Shown: piece by piece, positions 16,644-25,482 of the stretch
Numbering within the stretch: position 1 is the first letter of the stretch
How the letters are laid out: each line of letters begins with the position of its first letter
DNA from: DATGZH01 sp035297265
Lineage (GTDB): Bacteria; Actinomycetota; Acidimicrobiia; Acidimicrobiales; RAAP-2
Length of the DNA: 64,000 nucleotides
NCBI GenBank assembly: GCA_035297265.1
Contig: DATGZH010000001.1
Coordinates: 124,001 to 188,000 of the forward strand
Direction of reading: 5' to 3'
Program-made: the position numbers and the translations under genes
The notes under the pieces: model-generated
What the model was told of the DNA's origin: nothing
Seen by the model: only the letters and a program-made list of their open reading frames with translations
Database searches by the model: none

Positions 16644-18517
16644 CGTGGCCCCAAGAGGCCCTGGCGGGCAGCCATGGAGGCGAGTGGGCCCGACGAGGCC
16701 ATGAGCTCGGTCCAGGTGCCGACCTCCACCACCGCGCCCTCCTCCAGCACGTAGATGCGGTCGGCCTCGCGCACGGTGGACAACCGGTGGGCCACCATCA
16801 CGATGGCGCAGCTCCCGTGCAGCCGGGCCAGCGCCCGCTGGACCTCGGCCTCGGACGCCGCGTCGAGCGCGCTCGTCGCCTCGTCGAGCAGGAGCAGCCA
16901 CGGGTCGCGGTAGAGCGCCCGGGCCAGGGCGAGGCGCTGGCGCTGCCCGCCGGACAGCCGACCACCCCGCTCGCCGATCACGCTGTCGAACCCCTCGGGC
17001 ATGCGTTCGACGAACTCCCGGGCGAAGGCCCGCTCGGCGGCGACCTGGACCCGTTCGGGGTCGGGTGGGCCGGCCAGCCAGGCGATGTTCTCGGCCACCG
17101 TGGTGTGGAACAGCGGGCTCTCCTGGAGGACGAGCCCGATGTGGTCCTGCCAGGCGGTGCGGTCCAGCTGGCCGAGGTCCACCCCGTCGAGCGTCACCTG
17201 GCCGGCGGTCGGCTGCAGCAGCCCGCTCACGAGGTCGAGCGTGGTCGTCTTGCCCGAGCCCGACTCGCCGACCACGGCCACGAACGCCCCCCGCCCGACC
17301 GAGAGGGTCAGGTCGGCCACCGACGCCCGGTCGGCACCGGGGTAGCGGTAGGTGACGCCCTCGAGACGGAGCTCGTCGTCGAAGGTCGGCAGCCGTCCCC
17401 CTTCGGGGCGCTCCTGGTGCGGCGCCACGAGGGCCATCCGGTCGGCCCACCGCTCGTACCACGGCCGCTGCGTCCGGGCGATGAGCAGGTTGTCCTGGGC
17501 CATGAGGAGTCGCGGCTGGAGCCGGTAGAAGAGGGCCAGGAACACGAGCGTCTGCGCGGTGAGCCGGCCGAAGATGGCGATGGAGAGGCCGACCACGCCG
17601 GTGACGAGGAGGACTCCGCCCCCCTCGTAGAGCAGCCGGGTGAGACCGCGGTAGAACATCGCCGCGAAGTCGCTCGCCGCGAACGAGGCGAACAGACCCG
17701 ACAGCTTGTTCGCCGAGGGCTCGGTGGCCCCGCTCGACTTGAAGAACTTGAGGTTCCCCATCACGTCGGTCACCTGGTTGCCGATCTCGGCCGACCGGGT
17801 GGCCAGTTGGCGGCCGTGGTCGCTGGCCCGGCGGCCGGTGAACCGGTAGACGAGCATGAGGACCGCCCCGAAGCCCACGGTGAACAGCGTGGCCTGCCAG
17901 CTGAGGAACAGGCCGGCCGCGAAGAACACCACGGCGATGGCCGCCGCACCGAGCCCCTTCACGAGGGCCTGCGCCCCGATGCTCGTCTGACCCCCCTCCA
18001 TCATGACGGCCGAGCTGACGTCGCCCAGCCGCAGGCCGATGTAGGTCGGCCAGTCGGTGCGCAGGAGGGCCACCGACAGGTCGCGACGGAGCGACTCCTC
18101 CACCCGGGCCCGTATCCGGTTCGAGATGAGGTCGGAGCCGAAGTTGGCGCAGGCGGCCAGCGTCCCGAACACCGCGAAGGCGGCGAGGGACACCCACAGC
18201 AGGTCGCTGCCGTGCAACCCGAGGTCGTTGAGCCAGTGGGTGAGCCGTTCGGTCACGCCCCCGCCGGAGCGCACCTCGCCCAGCAGGGGGATGAGCATGG
18301 CGAGGGCCGCCGCCTCGAGCAGTCCGGCCAGCGTGGCCAGCAGGACGGCGCCGATCGCCCGTCCCCGCAGGTGCCCGAGGGCCGACCAGTAGTCGGCGAA
18401 GAGCCCGCGCCGGGCCGGGACGGGCGGCGGCACCGGCGCCGGGGCGGGCGGCGGCACCGGCGCCGAACCGTCGGCCGCCGGGGTGGCCTCGGTCGCCGGG
18501 AGGTCAGGCCGCGTCAT
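16640..18517 (-). CDS. ABC exporter, fused permease and ATPase (MsbA/PglK-like)
   Basis: 625-aa half-transporter. A proline-rich cytoplasmic N-tail (residues ~18-36), six predicted membrane helices from about residue 54 to 340, then an ATPase domain: Walker A GESGSGKTTT, signature LSGGQRQRLALARAL, Walker B LLLLDEATSALD, H-loop MVAHRLSTV. Homodimer expected. Among exporters of this size in glycan clusters, PglK/MsbA types flip lipid-linked oligosaccharides, and the surrounding genes make that the likely role. ATG at 18517 overlaps the upstream membrane-protein gene by 14 bases. Confidence 0.9.
   Translation of the reverse strand: MTRPDLPATEATPAADGSAPVPPPAPAPVPPPVPARRGLFADYWSALGHLRGRAIGAVLLATLAGLLEAAALAMLIPLLGEVRSGGGVTERLTHWLNDLGLHGSDLLWVSLAAFAVFGTLAACANFGSDLISNRIRARVEESLRRDLSVALLRTDWPTYIGLRLGDVSSAVMMEGGQTSIGAQALVKGLGAAAIAVVFFAAGLFLSWQATLFTVGFGAVLMLVYRFTGRRASDHGRQLATRSAEIGNQVTDVMGNLKFFKSSGATEPSANKLSGLFASFAASDFAAMFYRGLTRLLYEGGGVLLVTGVVGLSIAIFGRLTAQTLVFLALFYRLQPRLLMAQDNLLIARTQRPWYERWADRMALVAPHQERPEGGRLPTFDDELRLEGVTYRYPGADRASVADLTLSVGRGAFVAVVGESGSGKTTTLDLVSGLLQPTAGQVTLDGVDLGQLDRTAWQDHIGLVLQESPLFHTTVAENIAWLAGPPDPERVQVAAERAFAREFVERMPEGFDSVIGERGGRLSGGQRQRLALARALYRDPWLLLLDEATSALDAASEAEVQRALARLHGSCAIVMVAHRLSTVREADRIYVLEEGAVVEVGTWTELMASSGPLASMAARQGLLGPR
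18422..18464. repeat. Direct repeat encoding the Pro-rich tail of the ABC exporter
   Basis: A 19-base unit occurs twice with a 24-base period (18422-18440 and 18446-18464). In the coding frame of the exporter it gives two Pro/Ala/Val-rich octapeptides. Such tandem units can change copy number. Confidence 0.7.
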
Positions 18518-20063
18518 GACAGGGCACCCGGTAGGCGGCGAAGCGGTCGTTCTCCTTCACGTGCACGAGCCCGCTCATGTCGTAGGACCAGTCGATGTGG
18601 TGCAGCTGGGACTTGTCACAGACGACGAGGGTCACGCCGTACTTGTCGAAGAGGGGCCAGAAGTCACGCTTCAGGAACGGGAACTCCTCCATGAACTCGT
18701 CGTAGATCTTGACCGTCATCATCCCGGGCTGCCACCAGAAGGACTGGCACGTCTCGTAGCGGGCGCAGATGTCCGGGGCCATCAGCATCGGGATGGGGTA
18801 CACCACGGAGCCGACGGGCTTGTCGACGTCGTCCATGAAGGCCGAGAGCTCGTCGGGGTGCACCGGCCGTGAGTACCTCGGGACGACGCGGATCCACAGC
18901 ACCATGGCGCCGGCCACGGCCACGAGGTAACAGCCCAGCAGCACGAGGTCCCACCCCCAGCTCACCCACTGGGCCTGGATGGCCACGATCACGGGCACCG
19001 TGAAGTACAGCTCGTACTCGAGGTAGCGGTAGGACTCACCGAGGTGGTTCAGCCAGTCGGTGGAGGTGGCGGCGTAGACGGCGCCCGAGGCGATCAGGGG
19101 GCCCAGGACCAGGCGGCCGACGTGGCCCGACACCGCCGTCACGACGAGGAGCACCGCCACGAGGGTGAGCTCGGGATAGGCGAGAATACTCCGGGTCGGC
19201 TCCCGCCGGACCAGCTCCTCGGCCACGTCCACCGGTTGGTGGCGGTGCTGCCACAGCCACCGGGGACGCACGTAGTAGGAGAGGACGCCGCGTTGGAGCC
19301 GCCCCCGCTTCGTGTGGGTGGCGTAGAGCCGCCACTGCCGGACCGTGTGGCGCATGCTGGCCGTGAGGTGCCGGGGGGCGATGAAGAGGGCCAGGGCGAA
19401 GGAGGCCAGCACGACGAGGACCGGGCCGGCGTCCAGCCACACCAGGCTGAGCACGGGGCTCGAGAAGAGCAAGGCCTGGCGGGCGAACACCGACGAGAGC
19501 ACGGCCACGGTGCCGGCGGCCACCGCCAGCCACCACGAGGCGGCGTCGCCGAAGCCGTGCCCGCCGAGGATGAAGACGAAGGTGGCGGCACAGGCGACCC
19601 GCCCGAGGTAGCGCTCCGAGAGGCCCAGATAGGCGATGGCCGGACCGTGGAACACGAGGTTGGCCGTGGCGAAGGCGAAGACCACCCCGGCCACGACGAG
19701 GAAGTGGTCCCGTGCCGTCCCGGCCACCGGCACCAGGTGTTGGACGTAGACGAGGAAGGCGGGCAGCACGACCACCGCGAGCACGAGGTTGGGCAGCCAG
19801 GGGCGCCGGCGGAGCGCGGCCAACGAGAAGAGGCCGGCGTAACGGTGGAAGGCCGTCGGGTACGACATCGGCTCGAAGCTGATGAGGTACTGGTCGATCC
19901 ACCGGGTCCGCCAGTTCTCCTTCAGGGCCCGGATGATCGTGTAGTGCACCGCGGCGTCCCCGTTCATGCCCTGGGCGAACCAGGCGCCGTACCAGCGGAG
20001 CGCCACAAGGCGCTCGGCGAGGGCGAGCGCCGCCCCCAGGAGCACGAGGAGCAGGATCGTCAC
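18504..20063 (-). CDS. Polytopic membrane protein, GT-C-like
   Basis: 519 aa with about 10-11 hydrophobic helices and a soluble C-terminal part of ~130 residues. After helix 1 the loop holds FAQGMNGDAAVHYTIIRALK, where an Asp in the first external loop resembles GT-C glycosyltransferases that use lipid-linked sugars. I see no strict family signature, so this is an inference. The C-terminal section has YDEFMEEFPFLKRDFWPLFDK and a Cys/Asp-containing strand. The GTG at 20063 gives a clean N-terminal membrane helix; the frame further upstream overlaps the WbqC gene. Confidence 0.75.
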   Translation of the reverse strand: MTILLLVLLGAALALAERLVALRWYGAWFAQGMNGDAAVHYTIIRALKENWRTRWIDQYLISFEPMSYPTAFHRYAGLFSLAALRRRPWLPNLVLAVVVLPAFLVYVQHLVPVAGTARDHFLVVAGVVFAFATANLVFHGPAIAYLGLSERYLGRVACAATFVFILGGHGFGDAASWWLAVAAGTVAVLSSVFARQALLFSSPVLSLVWLDAGPVLVVLASFALALFIAPRHLTASMRHTVRQWRLYATHTKRGRLQRGVLSYYVRPRWLWQHRHQPVDVAEELVRREPTRSILAYPELTLVAVLLVVTAVSGHVGRLVLGPLIASGAVYAATSTDWLNHLGESYRYLEYELYFTVPVIVAIQAQWVSWGWDLVLLGCYLVAVAGAMVLWIRVVPRYSRPVHPDELSAFMDDVDKPVGSVVYPIPMLMAPDICARYETCQSFWWQPGMMTVKIYDEFMEEFPFLKRDFWPLFDKYGVTLVVCDKSQLHHIDWSYDMSGLVHVKENDRFAAYRVPCHDAA

Positions 20064-20088
20064 AGGCCGCTCCGGCCCCGAGCCACCG

Positions 20089-20802
20089 TCACGGGCACCC
20101 GGCCACGAGGTGGCGGACGCCGGCCACGCCGACGTTGCAGAGGGCGTCGACCACCGAGAGATGCGAGACGAACTCCCCTCGCCCGTGCTGGGGGTACACG
20201 GGGTGGTCGTAGGCCTGGAAGGCGAAGCTGACACCCTCGTGCTCGAAGGCGGCCGGTTCGATGAAGTCGAGACAGCCGTCGCCCGAGAGATAGGCGTCGC
20301 CGCCGGCCGCCTGGCAGGTCCGCAGGACGAGCTCGTTCCCGGCGACCTCGAGCAGCTCGGGATGGGTGCGGGCCAGCTCGGTGCTCGTGACGAACCCGGT
20401 GCTGAGCCCGAGGGCTCCGCTCAGCGTCGTGACGAAGTCGCTGTTCAGGTCGGCCAGCCGCTCGTGGCCCCGGCGGAACACCCCGGCCACGAGCTCGAAC
20501 GTCTCGTCGAAGTGAGGGTGGCGCCCGTACTCCAGGCTGAGGGTCTTCAGGTGGCGCTCGGGGAAGCGGCCGTTCGGGTCGATCCGGACCTCCGAGACCT
20601 TCTGGAGACCCTGGCCGGCCCGCTCCACGGGCACCGTGTACCAGCGGGCCTCGCCTCCGATGAGCAGGCGGTTGCGTGAGAACCAGCTCTTTCCCCGCAT
20701 CGCCTGCACGTGGTCGAAGAGAACGAAGCGGTCCACCCGGGCGATCCGGTCGAACAGCCCGAGCCAGGGCACGAAGTTCGGCTGGTGGATGGCCACCCTC
20801 AC
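20089..20802 (-). CDS. WbqC-family protein
   Basis: 237 aa with the WbqC family (PF08889) opening VAIHQPNFVPWLGLFDRIA, then DHVQAMRGKSWFSRNRLL and SGDGCLDFIEPAAFEHEGV. WbqC-like proteins recur in O-antigen and natural-product clusters; their reaction is not firmly known, and roles in amino-sugar acylation or amino-acid attachment have been proposed. GTG at 20802 overlaps the sulfotransferase stop by 4 bases. It supports a modified-sugar product for this operon. Confidence 0.88.
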   Translation of the reverse strand: MRVAIHQPNFVPWLGLFDRIARVDRFVLFDHVQAMRGKSWFSRNRLLIGGEARWYTVPVERAGQGLQKVSEVRIDPNGRFPERHLKTLSLEYGRHPHFDETFELVAGVFRRGHERLADLNSDFVTTLSGALGLSTGFVTSTELARTHPELLEVAGNELVLRTCQAAGGDAYLSGDGCLDFIEPAAFEHEGVSFAFQAYDHPVYPQHGRGEFVSHLSVVDALCNVGVAGVRHLVAGCP

Positions 20803-21815
20803 GGCGTCCGCACCGTCGCCAGCGTGGCCTCGACCACCGCCCGCTCCTCGGCGTCGGCCGGCTGGCTGGGACTCACCTCGAAGCGGGCCGGCGGGGCCAC
20901 CAAGAGGTCGACCGCCGCCCGGTGACGCGTCCACAGGCGCTCCCGGACGGCCGCCACCGCGGCCGAGGGGTTGGCGCACAGCTCGTCGTAGTCGAGGCGG
21001 ACGACGGCCTCGGGGTCCACCGCCTCGAGCTGCTCCCGGTAGGCCGACCGGAGGCTCGCCACCTGCCCGGCGATCTGGTCGGGCACCGGACACCCGACCA
21101 GCTCCTGGTAGTCGGGCGGGAGCGTCGCCCACCACCGCTCGGAGGTGCCGTAGTAACGGCGGCGGGCCCGCAGGATGGACAAGGCGACGGCCGCCGGTGG
21201 CCGCTCGATGGAGACGAACAGCGGCGCCGGGAAGGTGGCGGCGAAGTGCCCGCTGAACTGGCCGGCGTAGTTGGTCTTGAACATGAGACTCCGGTCCCAG
21301 GTGTCACCGATGGCGCCGACCACCCGGCGGAGGCCGGGCCAGTCCACGGTCCGGCGCGGCGAGCCGAACGAGAGCAGGTCGTCCGTCGACTCGATGCGGA
21401 GCCAGTGCTGCCAGAAGTAGGAGAACTCGTGGGGGCTCCGGAGGTCGGCGCCGCGGCCGAGGTCGGAGACGAACGAGCTGTCGCGAGTCTCGCCCAGCAC
21501 CTGACGCGAGAGGACGACCCCTTGGCACGGGGCGAGCCAGAACCTCGCGGCCAGGCCGTCGATGATGCCGAGCTCGAGCGTGGCGGCCAGCAGCTGGCCG
21601 AGGAGCGTGGTGCCCGACCTCGGCAGGCCGAGGACGAAGACGGTCGGCCGGACCACCCCGGACCACGCCGCGGGCTCGAGCGGCGCCAACGCTTCGTTCA
21701 TGCGGAGCAGCGCGGCCTCGGCCGCCTCGTCCTTGCGGTAGGCGTCGGCCCGGTCACGGTTCTCGGCGAGGCGCCACTCCGCCGCGGACCCGTCGTCCTC
21801 CGTCGCCCCGCTCAC
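20799..21815 (-). CDS. PAPS-dependent sulfotransferase family protein
   Basis: 338 aa. The 5'-phosphosulfate-binding loop is VFVLGLPRSGTTLLGQLL at about residues 58-76. A second conserved part, FVSIERPPAAVALSILRARRRYYG, matches the 3'-phosphate-binding segment, and VRLDYDELCANPSAAVAAV matches the C-terminal region of the Sulfotransfer_3 group. It would transfer sulfate from PAPS to a hydroxyl or amino group, likely on the glycan or lipid made by this operon. GTG at 21815 overlaps the deacetylase-like gene. Confidence 0.87.
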   Translation of the reverse strand: MSGATEDDGSAAEWRLAENRDRADAYRKDEAAEAALLRMNEALAPLEPAAWSGVVRPTVFVLGLPRSGTTLLGQLLAATLELGIIDGLAARFWLAPCQGVVLSRQVLGETRDSSFVSDLGRGADLRSPHEFSYFWQHWLRIESTDDLLSFGSPRRTVDWPGLRRVVGAIGDTWDRSLMFKTNYAGQFSGHFAATFPAPLFVSIERPPAAVALSILRARRRYYGTSERWWATLPPDYQELVGCPVPDQIAGQVASLRSAYREQLEAVDPEAVVRLDYDELCANPSAAVAAVRERLWTRHRAAVDLLVAPPARFEVSPSQPADAEERAVVEATLATVRTP

Positions 21816-22561
21816 GTCCCCGCTCCCGGCGTCTGGAGGTAGCGCCCCACCTCGGCGAGATCGACCGGGGCCGGACCGAGGGTCGGGTGGTGGTCCTGAT
21901 TGACGTCCAGCATCGTGACGAGGCGGGCCGCCAGGAAATGGAGCAACAGCTGGCGGTCGTCGCGCAGGTCGTCCACGTAGGAGTACGGGTGCACCAGGAT
22001 CTGGTAGGCGACGGGGCCACCCAAGGCCAGTACCTCCTCAGGAGGTCCGTGGCGCCAGGTCATGTTGGACTCCGACAGGTACGTGATGTCACCGAAGAAC
22101 GGTGGCGCATACGTGTTCACGAGCCCGGCGACCTCCACCGTGATCCCGTCGGCCAGTCCCGGGTTGTGGAACGAGAACGCTTCGGGCTTCGTGTCGGCGA
22201 CGGTGCCGAGCAGCTCGGCGTCGGCCCGGATGGCCTCGGCCAGTCCGCCCCGTCGGCCGATCTCCTCCGGGCCGAGCACCACATGGAGGCCCAATCGGTG
22301 GCCGAGCTCGAGTACCCGGCGGACCGCCGTGCCCGACTCGGCGTCGAACAGGTTGTAGTTCTCGTGGCGGAGCATGAAGAAGTAGGTGGACTGCACGCCG
22401 AGATCGTGTTCCCGCTCGGCCATGGGCACGGCCGCCTTCGGCAGGTTGTCGACGTCGTGGCGCAGGTGGATCGTGGCGCCAGGACCCGGTGGCTCGACGA
22501 AGGGGAGGAAACGGAAACCGAGTGCCTCTGCCTGCGTCAGGAACCGCTCGTAGGCGGCCAT
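21812..22561 (-). CDS. Polysaccharide deacetylase-like (NodB-fold) protein
   Basis: 249 aa. The segment IHLRHDVDNLPKAAVPMA carries the HDVD metal-site motif of NodB-type deacetylases. VQSTYFFMLRHENYNLF, LGHRLGLHVVLGPEE and AFSFHNPGLAD follow, where the expected H-x-H region and later motifs are partly altered. It may remove an N-acetyl group or act on another amide. Start: ATG at 22561 with GAGGG 10 bases upstream; a GTG at 22582 that overlaps the previous stop is the alternative. Confidence 0.75.
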   Translation of the reverse strand: MAAYERFLTQAEALGFRFLPFVEPPGPGATIHLRHDVDNLPKAAVPMAEREHDLGVQSTYFFMLRHENYNLFDAESGTAVRRVLELGHRLGLHVVLGPEEIGRRGGLAEAIRADAELLGTVADTKPEAFSFHNPGLADGITVEVAGLVNTYAPPFFGDITYLSESNMTWRHGPPEEVLALGGPVAYQILVHPYSYVDDLRDDRQLLLHFLAARLVTMLDVNQDHHPTLGPAPVDLAEVGRYLQTPGAGT

Positions 22562-22574
22562 CGTGAAGGGACCC

Positions 22575-23456
22575 TCAGCCACGCGGCGAGAGCACCTCGG
22601 GGGTGGTGAGGGAGGCCAACCGGTCGGCCACCCGGGTGAACTCGACCTCTTCGACACACGGGTTGGTCGGCACGACCACCCGGTCGTCGCGCAGCGTCGC
22701 CACCCATTCCACACCGGTGACCGTCTCTTCGGCCTCGGCCCGGGACGGCACCGCGACCGACGTGGCCCACGGCACGGCCTGGGCGGCCAGCTCGATCGTG
22801 GGGCAGCGCTCAGCCAGCAGCGCGTGACGGCGGAGCCGCCGCTCGTTCAACCACCACGTCCGACCCAGGTGGCGCTCGGCCGCCTCCCGGCCGGCGGCGA
22901 CGCACGCCGTCAGCCCGGCGTCCATCGACGGCACCGTGAAGGCCCCTCGGGTCCGGAGCAACCCGCCGCTCGGCGCTGGCAGGACCTTCGGCAAGGAATA
23001 GAGCGCGGCGTCGCCGTAGATACCCACCCGCTCGCCCTCCGGCGTCGTCCCCACGAGGTGGGCACAGTCCTCCAGCACGGCCAGACCCCGGGCCCGCCAT
23101 TCGGCACACCGCTCGGCGATGTCGGCGAACACGTAGCCGAACTCGTGGATGACGACCACGGCCACCGTGTCCCCGGTGACGAGCCGGCTCACCCGGCCGT
23201 GGTTGAAGGCGGCGATCGTGACGCAGGTCGACACGTACGTCTCGTCGCTCGTCGTGAGGATGGCGATCTCCTCGCTCCGCCGGCCGACCACCGTCGACAG
23301 CCAGGCTCCGAGCAACCATCTGCCGCTCGGGCCGAAGTGGGAGTGGCGCTCGTCCGCGCCGAAGGGGTCCGTCTCGGGCACGGAGAGGAGCTCTGCCTCG
23401 GTCGCCTCGGTGAGGGCGGCGAGGGGCAGGATCGGGAGGGGCGTCCGGCCCGTCAC
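22575..23456 (-). CDS. Short DegT-like PLP-fold protein
   Basis: 293 aa, shorter than usual for DegT/DnrJ/EryC1 aminotransferases (~360-390). VAVVVIHEFGYVFADIAERC and GLAVLEDCAHLVG match the DegT core, and YGDAALYSLPKVLPAPSGGLL keeps the Schiff-base Lys position. The N-terminal cofactor-binding part (ILTTSDETYVSTCVTIAAFNHG) is divergent and the C-terminal domain is short. It may be an aminotransferase with unusual specificity, or a non-catalytic relative. GTG at 23456 overlaps the FemAB-like gene. Confidence 0.68.
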   Translation of the reverse strand: MTGRTPLPILPLAALTEATEAELLSVPETDPFGADERHSHFGPSGRWLLGAWLSTVVGRRSEEIAILTTSDETYVSTCVTIAAFNHGRVSRLVTGDTVAVVVIHEFGYVFADIAERCAEWRARGLAVLEDCAHLVGTTPEGERVGIYGDAALYSLPKVLPAPSGGLLRTRGAFTVPSMDAGLTACVAAGREAAERHLGRTWWLNERRLRRHALLAERCPTIELAAQAVPWATSVAVPSRAEAEETVTGVEWVATLRDDRVVVPTNPCVEEVEFTRVADRLASLTTPEVLSPRG

Positions 23457-24424
23457 CGGCCGGGCTCCTTCGTCCACTCGAAGGTCTCGCGGAACATGCC
23501 GGCCCGACTGAACGACTCCTTGAACAAAAAGACGTTGGGGCGGGCCACCATGGCGGCCGTCGAGGTGCCGAAGTCGAACCACCGGTAGCCGTCGGCGGCG
23601 GCGTGCTCGAGCGCCTCGAGCACGAGGAGGCTCAGCGCCTGCGTCGAGGCGTGCGCGGGGTCCTGGCACAGGTAGAACGAGCTGTCGACCCTCTCGTTCA
23701 CGACGAAGTGGGCCAGTCCGGCCACGGGCGCACCCGCCAACGTGGCCACGTCGAAGAAGACCCGGTCGGACAGTGTCTTCTCCAGGAGCTCCAGCTCGTC
23801 CCTCGTGTGCGTCGGCTGGCGGCCGCGGGACACGTAGCCGGCCTCCATGACCGGCCAGAAGTCACCGATCGGCGCCTTCCGCACCACCTCGACCCCGGCG
23901 GTGCGCGCCTTCTTGGCGGTCGACCGGGCCCGCGAGGTGACCGACGACGCCACGTCGCCCGACGCCGGGAGGGGGACCACGCTCGAGACGTCCCGGTTGA
24001 CCGAACGGAAGCCCGCTTCGAGCAGGGCGAAGTGGAACGTGTCGAGCGCCTGTTCGGCGCAGCAGGCGATCGGCGGTGTCAGCCGGCAGCGCTCGATCCC
24101 CTCGGCGACGAGGAACTCCACCAGTGCCCCCACCGCCTCGGCGCTCCGGGCGTAGGTGGGGACGGCGGTGAAGGCGAAGCTACCGAAGCTGGCGCCGAAG
24201 GGCGACACGGCTTCCCGGCCCTCGTTCGAGTCCCGCACGGCCATCGGCAGGTGGGCGAAGGGCTCCTCGCCGTCGAGGAGCACCAGGTTCCGCTGGCAGT
24301 CGGCGAAGCGGTCGCCGTGGTAGGCGAGGAAGTCGAGCCGGTGGAAGAGCGTGCCGTTCACCGAACGCTCCACCGCCTCGTCCCAGCGCCGCAGCTGGGC
24401 CTCGTTGGCGTCGACCAGTCTCAT
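23453..24424 (-). CDS. FemAB/GNAT-like acyltransferase
   Basis: 323 aa with the paired GNAT layout of FemAB-related proteins: an N-terminal GNAT-like half with LFHRLDFLAYHGDRFA, and a C-terminal half with PVAGLAHFVVNERVDSSFYLCQD and ALSLLVLEALEHAAADGYRWFDFGTST. This last segment resembles CelD/BcsL or lipid II:glycine transferases. It may attach an aminoacyl or acyl group to an amino sugar. ATG at 24424 overlaps the next upstream gene (ATGA). Confidence 0.75.
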   Translation of the reverse strand: MRLVDANEAQLRRWDEAVERSVNGTLFHRLDFLAYHGDRFADCQRNLVLLDGEEPFAHLPMAVRDSNEGREAVSPFGASFGSFAFTAVPTYARSAEAVGALVEFLVAEGIERCRLTPPIACCAEQALDTFHFALLEAGFRSVNRDVSSVVPLPASGDVASSVTSRARSTAKKARTAGVEVVRKAPIGDFWPVMEAGYVSRGRQPTHTRDELELLEKTLSDRVFFDVATLAGAPVAGLAHFVVNERVDSSFYLCQDPAHASTQALSLLVLEALEHAAADGYRWFDFGTSTAAMVARPNVFLFKESFSRAGMFRETFEWTKEPGR

Positions 24425-25482
24425 CGGCCGGGGTTGGGCTCCCAACCCATCGCCGGGCTGGTCTCGAGGGCGTAGGCCTCCGCCTTCGCCGGATCGCCGA
24501 AGCGCCGCATGCCCTCGACGAGGGCCTGGCCCACCCGCAGGCCGGCGGCGTGGAGGTCCACGACCGGGCGGGGGCCAACGAGGTCGGTGGTCACGGTCAT
24601 GACCCGGGGCGGCACGCGGCGCTCCGGCAGCTTCGGGACGCCCGCCGCCTCCAGCAGGCTGTCGTCGACGGCGCCGCTCAGGTGGACGAGCGGGGTGCCG
24701 AGCGAGGCCAGCCACGCCGGGTCGAGACCGTCCGCCCCCCCGACGAGCCCCGTGGCCAGGCGGTGCTCGGCGAGCACCACCGCGTCGACGGGACCCGGCG
24801 CCGCGGCCAACGGGGCCGTCCAGCCGGGGTGCTCGGGGACCAGTCGCACGACCTCCCCGCCGAGCGACTCGACCGCCTGGGCCACGGCGGCGCCGAAGGG
24901 GTCCGTGCCCACCACCGCCACCCGGCTCCGGTACACCTCCACCTCGGCCTCGAGCAGCAGCCTGACGGCGACGAGGCCGACGTAGCCGAACTGCTCGAGG
25001 CGGGGGTCGCTTTCGTCGGTGCCGAGGACCGGGACGTCGTGGGCCCGGCAGGCCGCCACGTCCACGTCGCCCGGACGGTGCTCCCAGGTCTCCCACATGA
25101 GGGCCACCGCGGCACCGGGCGGGAGGCGGGAGACGAAGGCCTCGTCGATCGGGCGCACGAAGCCGAGGTTGGTCACAAGGAGGGCATCGGGCGCATGGTC
25201 GGCGGCCGGGGCGCTCGACACGTCGAGCGCGGCCGCCACGCCGAGACGCTGCGCCCACTCCTGCGTGTTCGACGCCACCTCGGCCGCTCCGCCGTAGGGC
25301 GAATCGCGGGTGCAGGCCACCACCCGCGGGGACCCCGCCAGCGCGGCGAGGAGCGGGGTGACGACGAATGGCCCCGAGGCCGCCTCGGTGAGGACCGGCG
25401 TGTCCTCGAGATCCAGCTCGAACGCGTCGATCGCCGAACGGAGCAGTCGTTCCACTCGGCGGGGATTGTGCAGCTTCCTCAC
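24421..25482 (-). CDS. Unknown protein with Rossmann-like nucleotide-binding core
   Basis: 353 aa, family not recognised. The N-terminal half has FVVTPLLAALAGSPRVVACTRDSPYG and DALLVTNLGFVRPIDEAFVSRLP; the middle holds FGYVGLVAVRLLLEAE followed by a Rossmann-like strand-loop-helix VAVVGTDPFGAAVAQAVESLG. The order of parts recalls D-2-hydroxyacid dehydrogenase or adenosylhomocysteinase-type NAD domains, but no catalytic Arg/Glu/His set is clear. GTG at 25482 overlaps the amidotransferase stop by 4 bases, so the two are translationally coupled. Confidence 0.7.
   Translation of the reverse strand: MRKLHNPRRVERLLRSAIDAFELDLEDTPVLTEAASGPFVVTPLLAALAGSPRVVACTRDSPYGGAAEVASNTQEWAQRLGVAAALDVSSAPAADHAPDALLVTNLGFVRPIDEAFVSRLPPGAAVALMWETWEHRPGDVDVAACRAHDVPVLGTDESDPRLEQFGYVGLVAVRLLLEAEVEVYRSRVAVVGTDPFGAAVAQAVESLGGEVVRLVPEHPGWTAPLAAAPGPVDAVVLAEHRLATGLVGGADGLDPAWLASLGTPLVHLSGAVDDSLLEAAGVPKLPERRVPPRVMTVTTDLVGPRPVVDLHAAGLRVGQALVEGMRRFGDPAKAEAYALETSPAMGWEPNPGR

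Noticed and set aside
16644..18197. Open frame upstream of the 15723 epimerase
   Set aside because: It overlaps the ABC exporter in a different frame and has no family motifs; the epimerase begins at the ATGA overlap.
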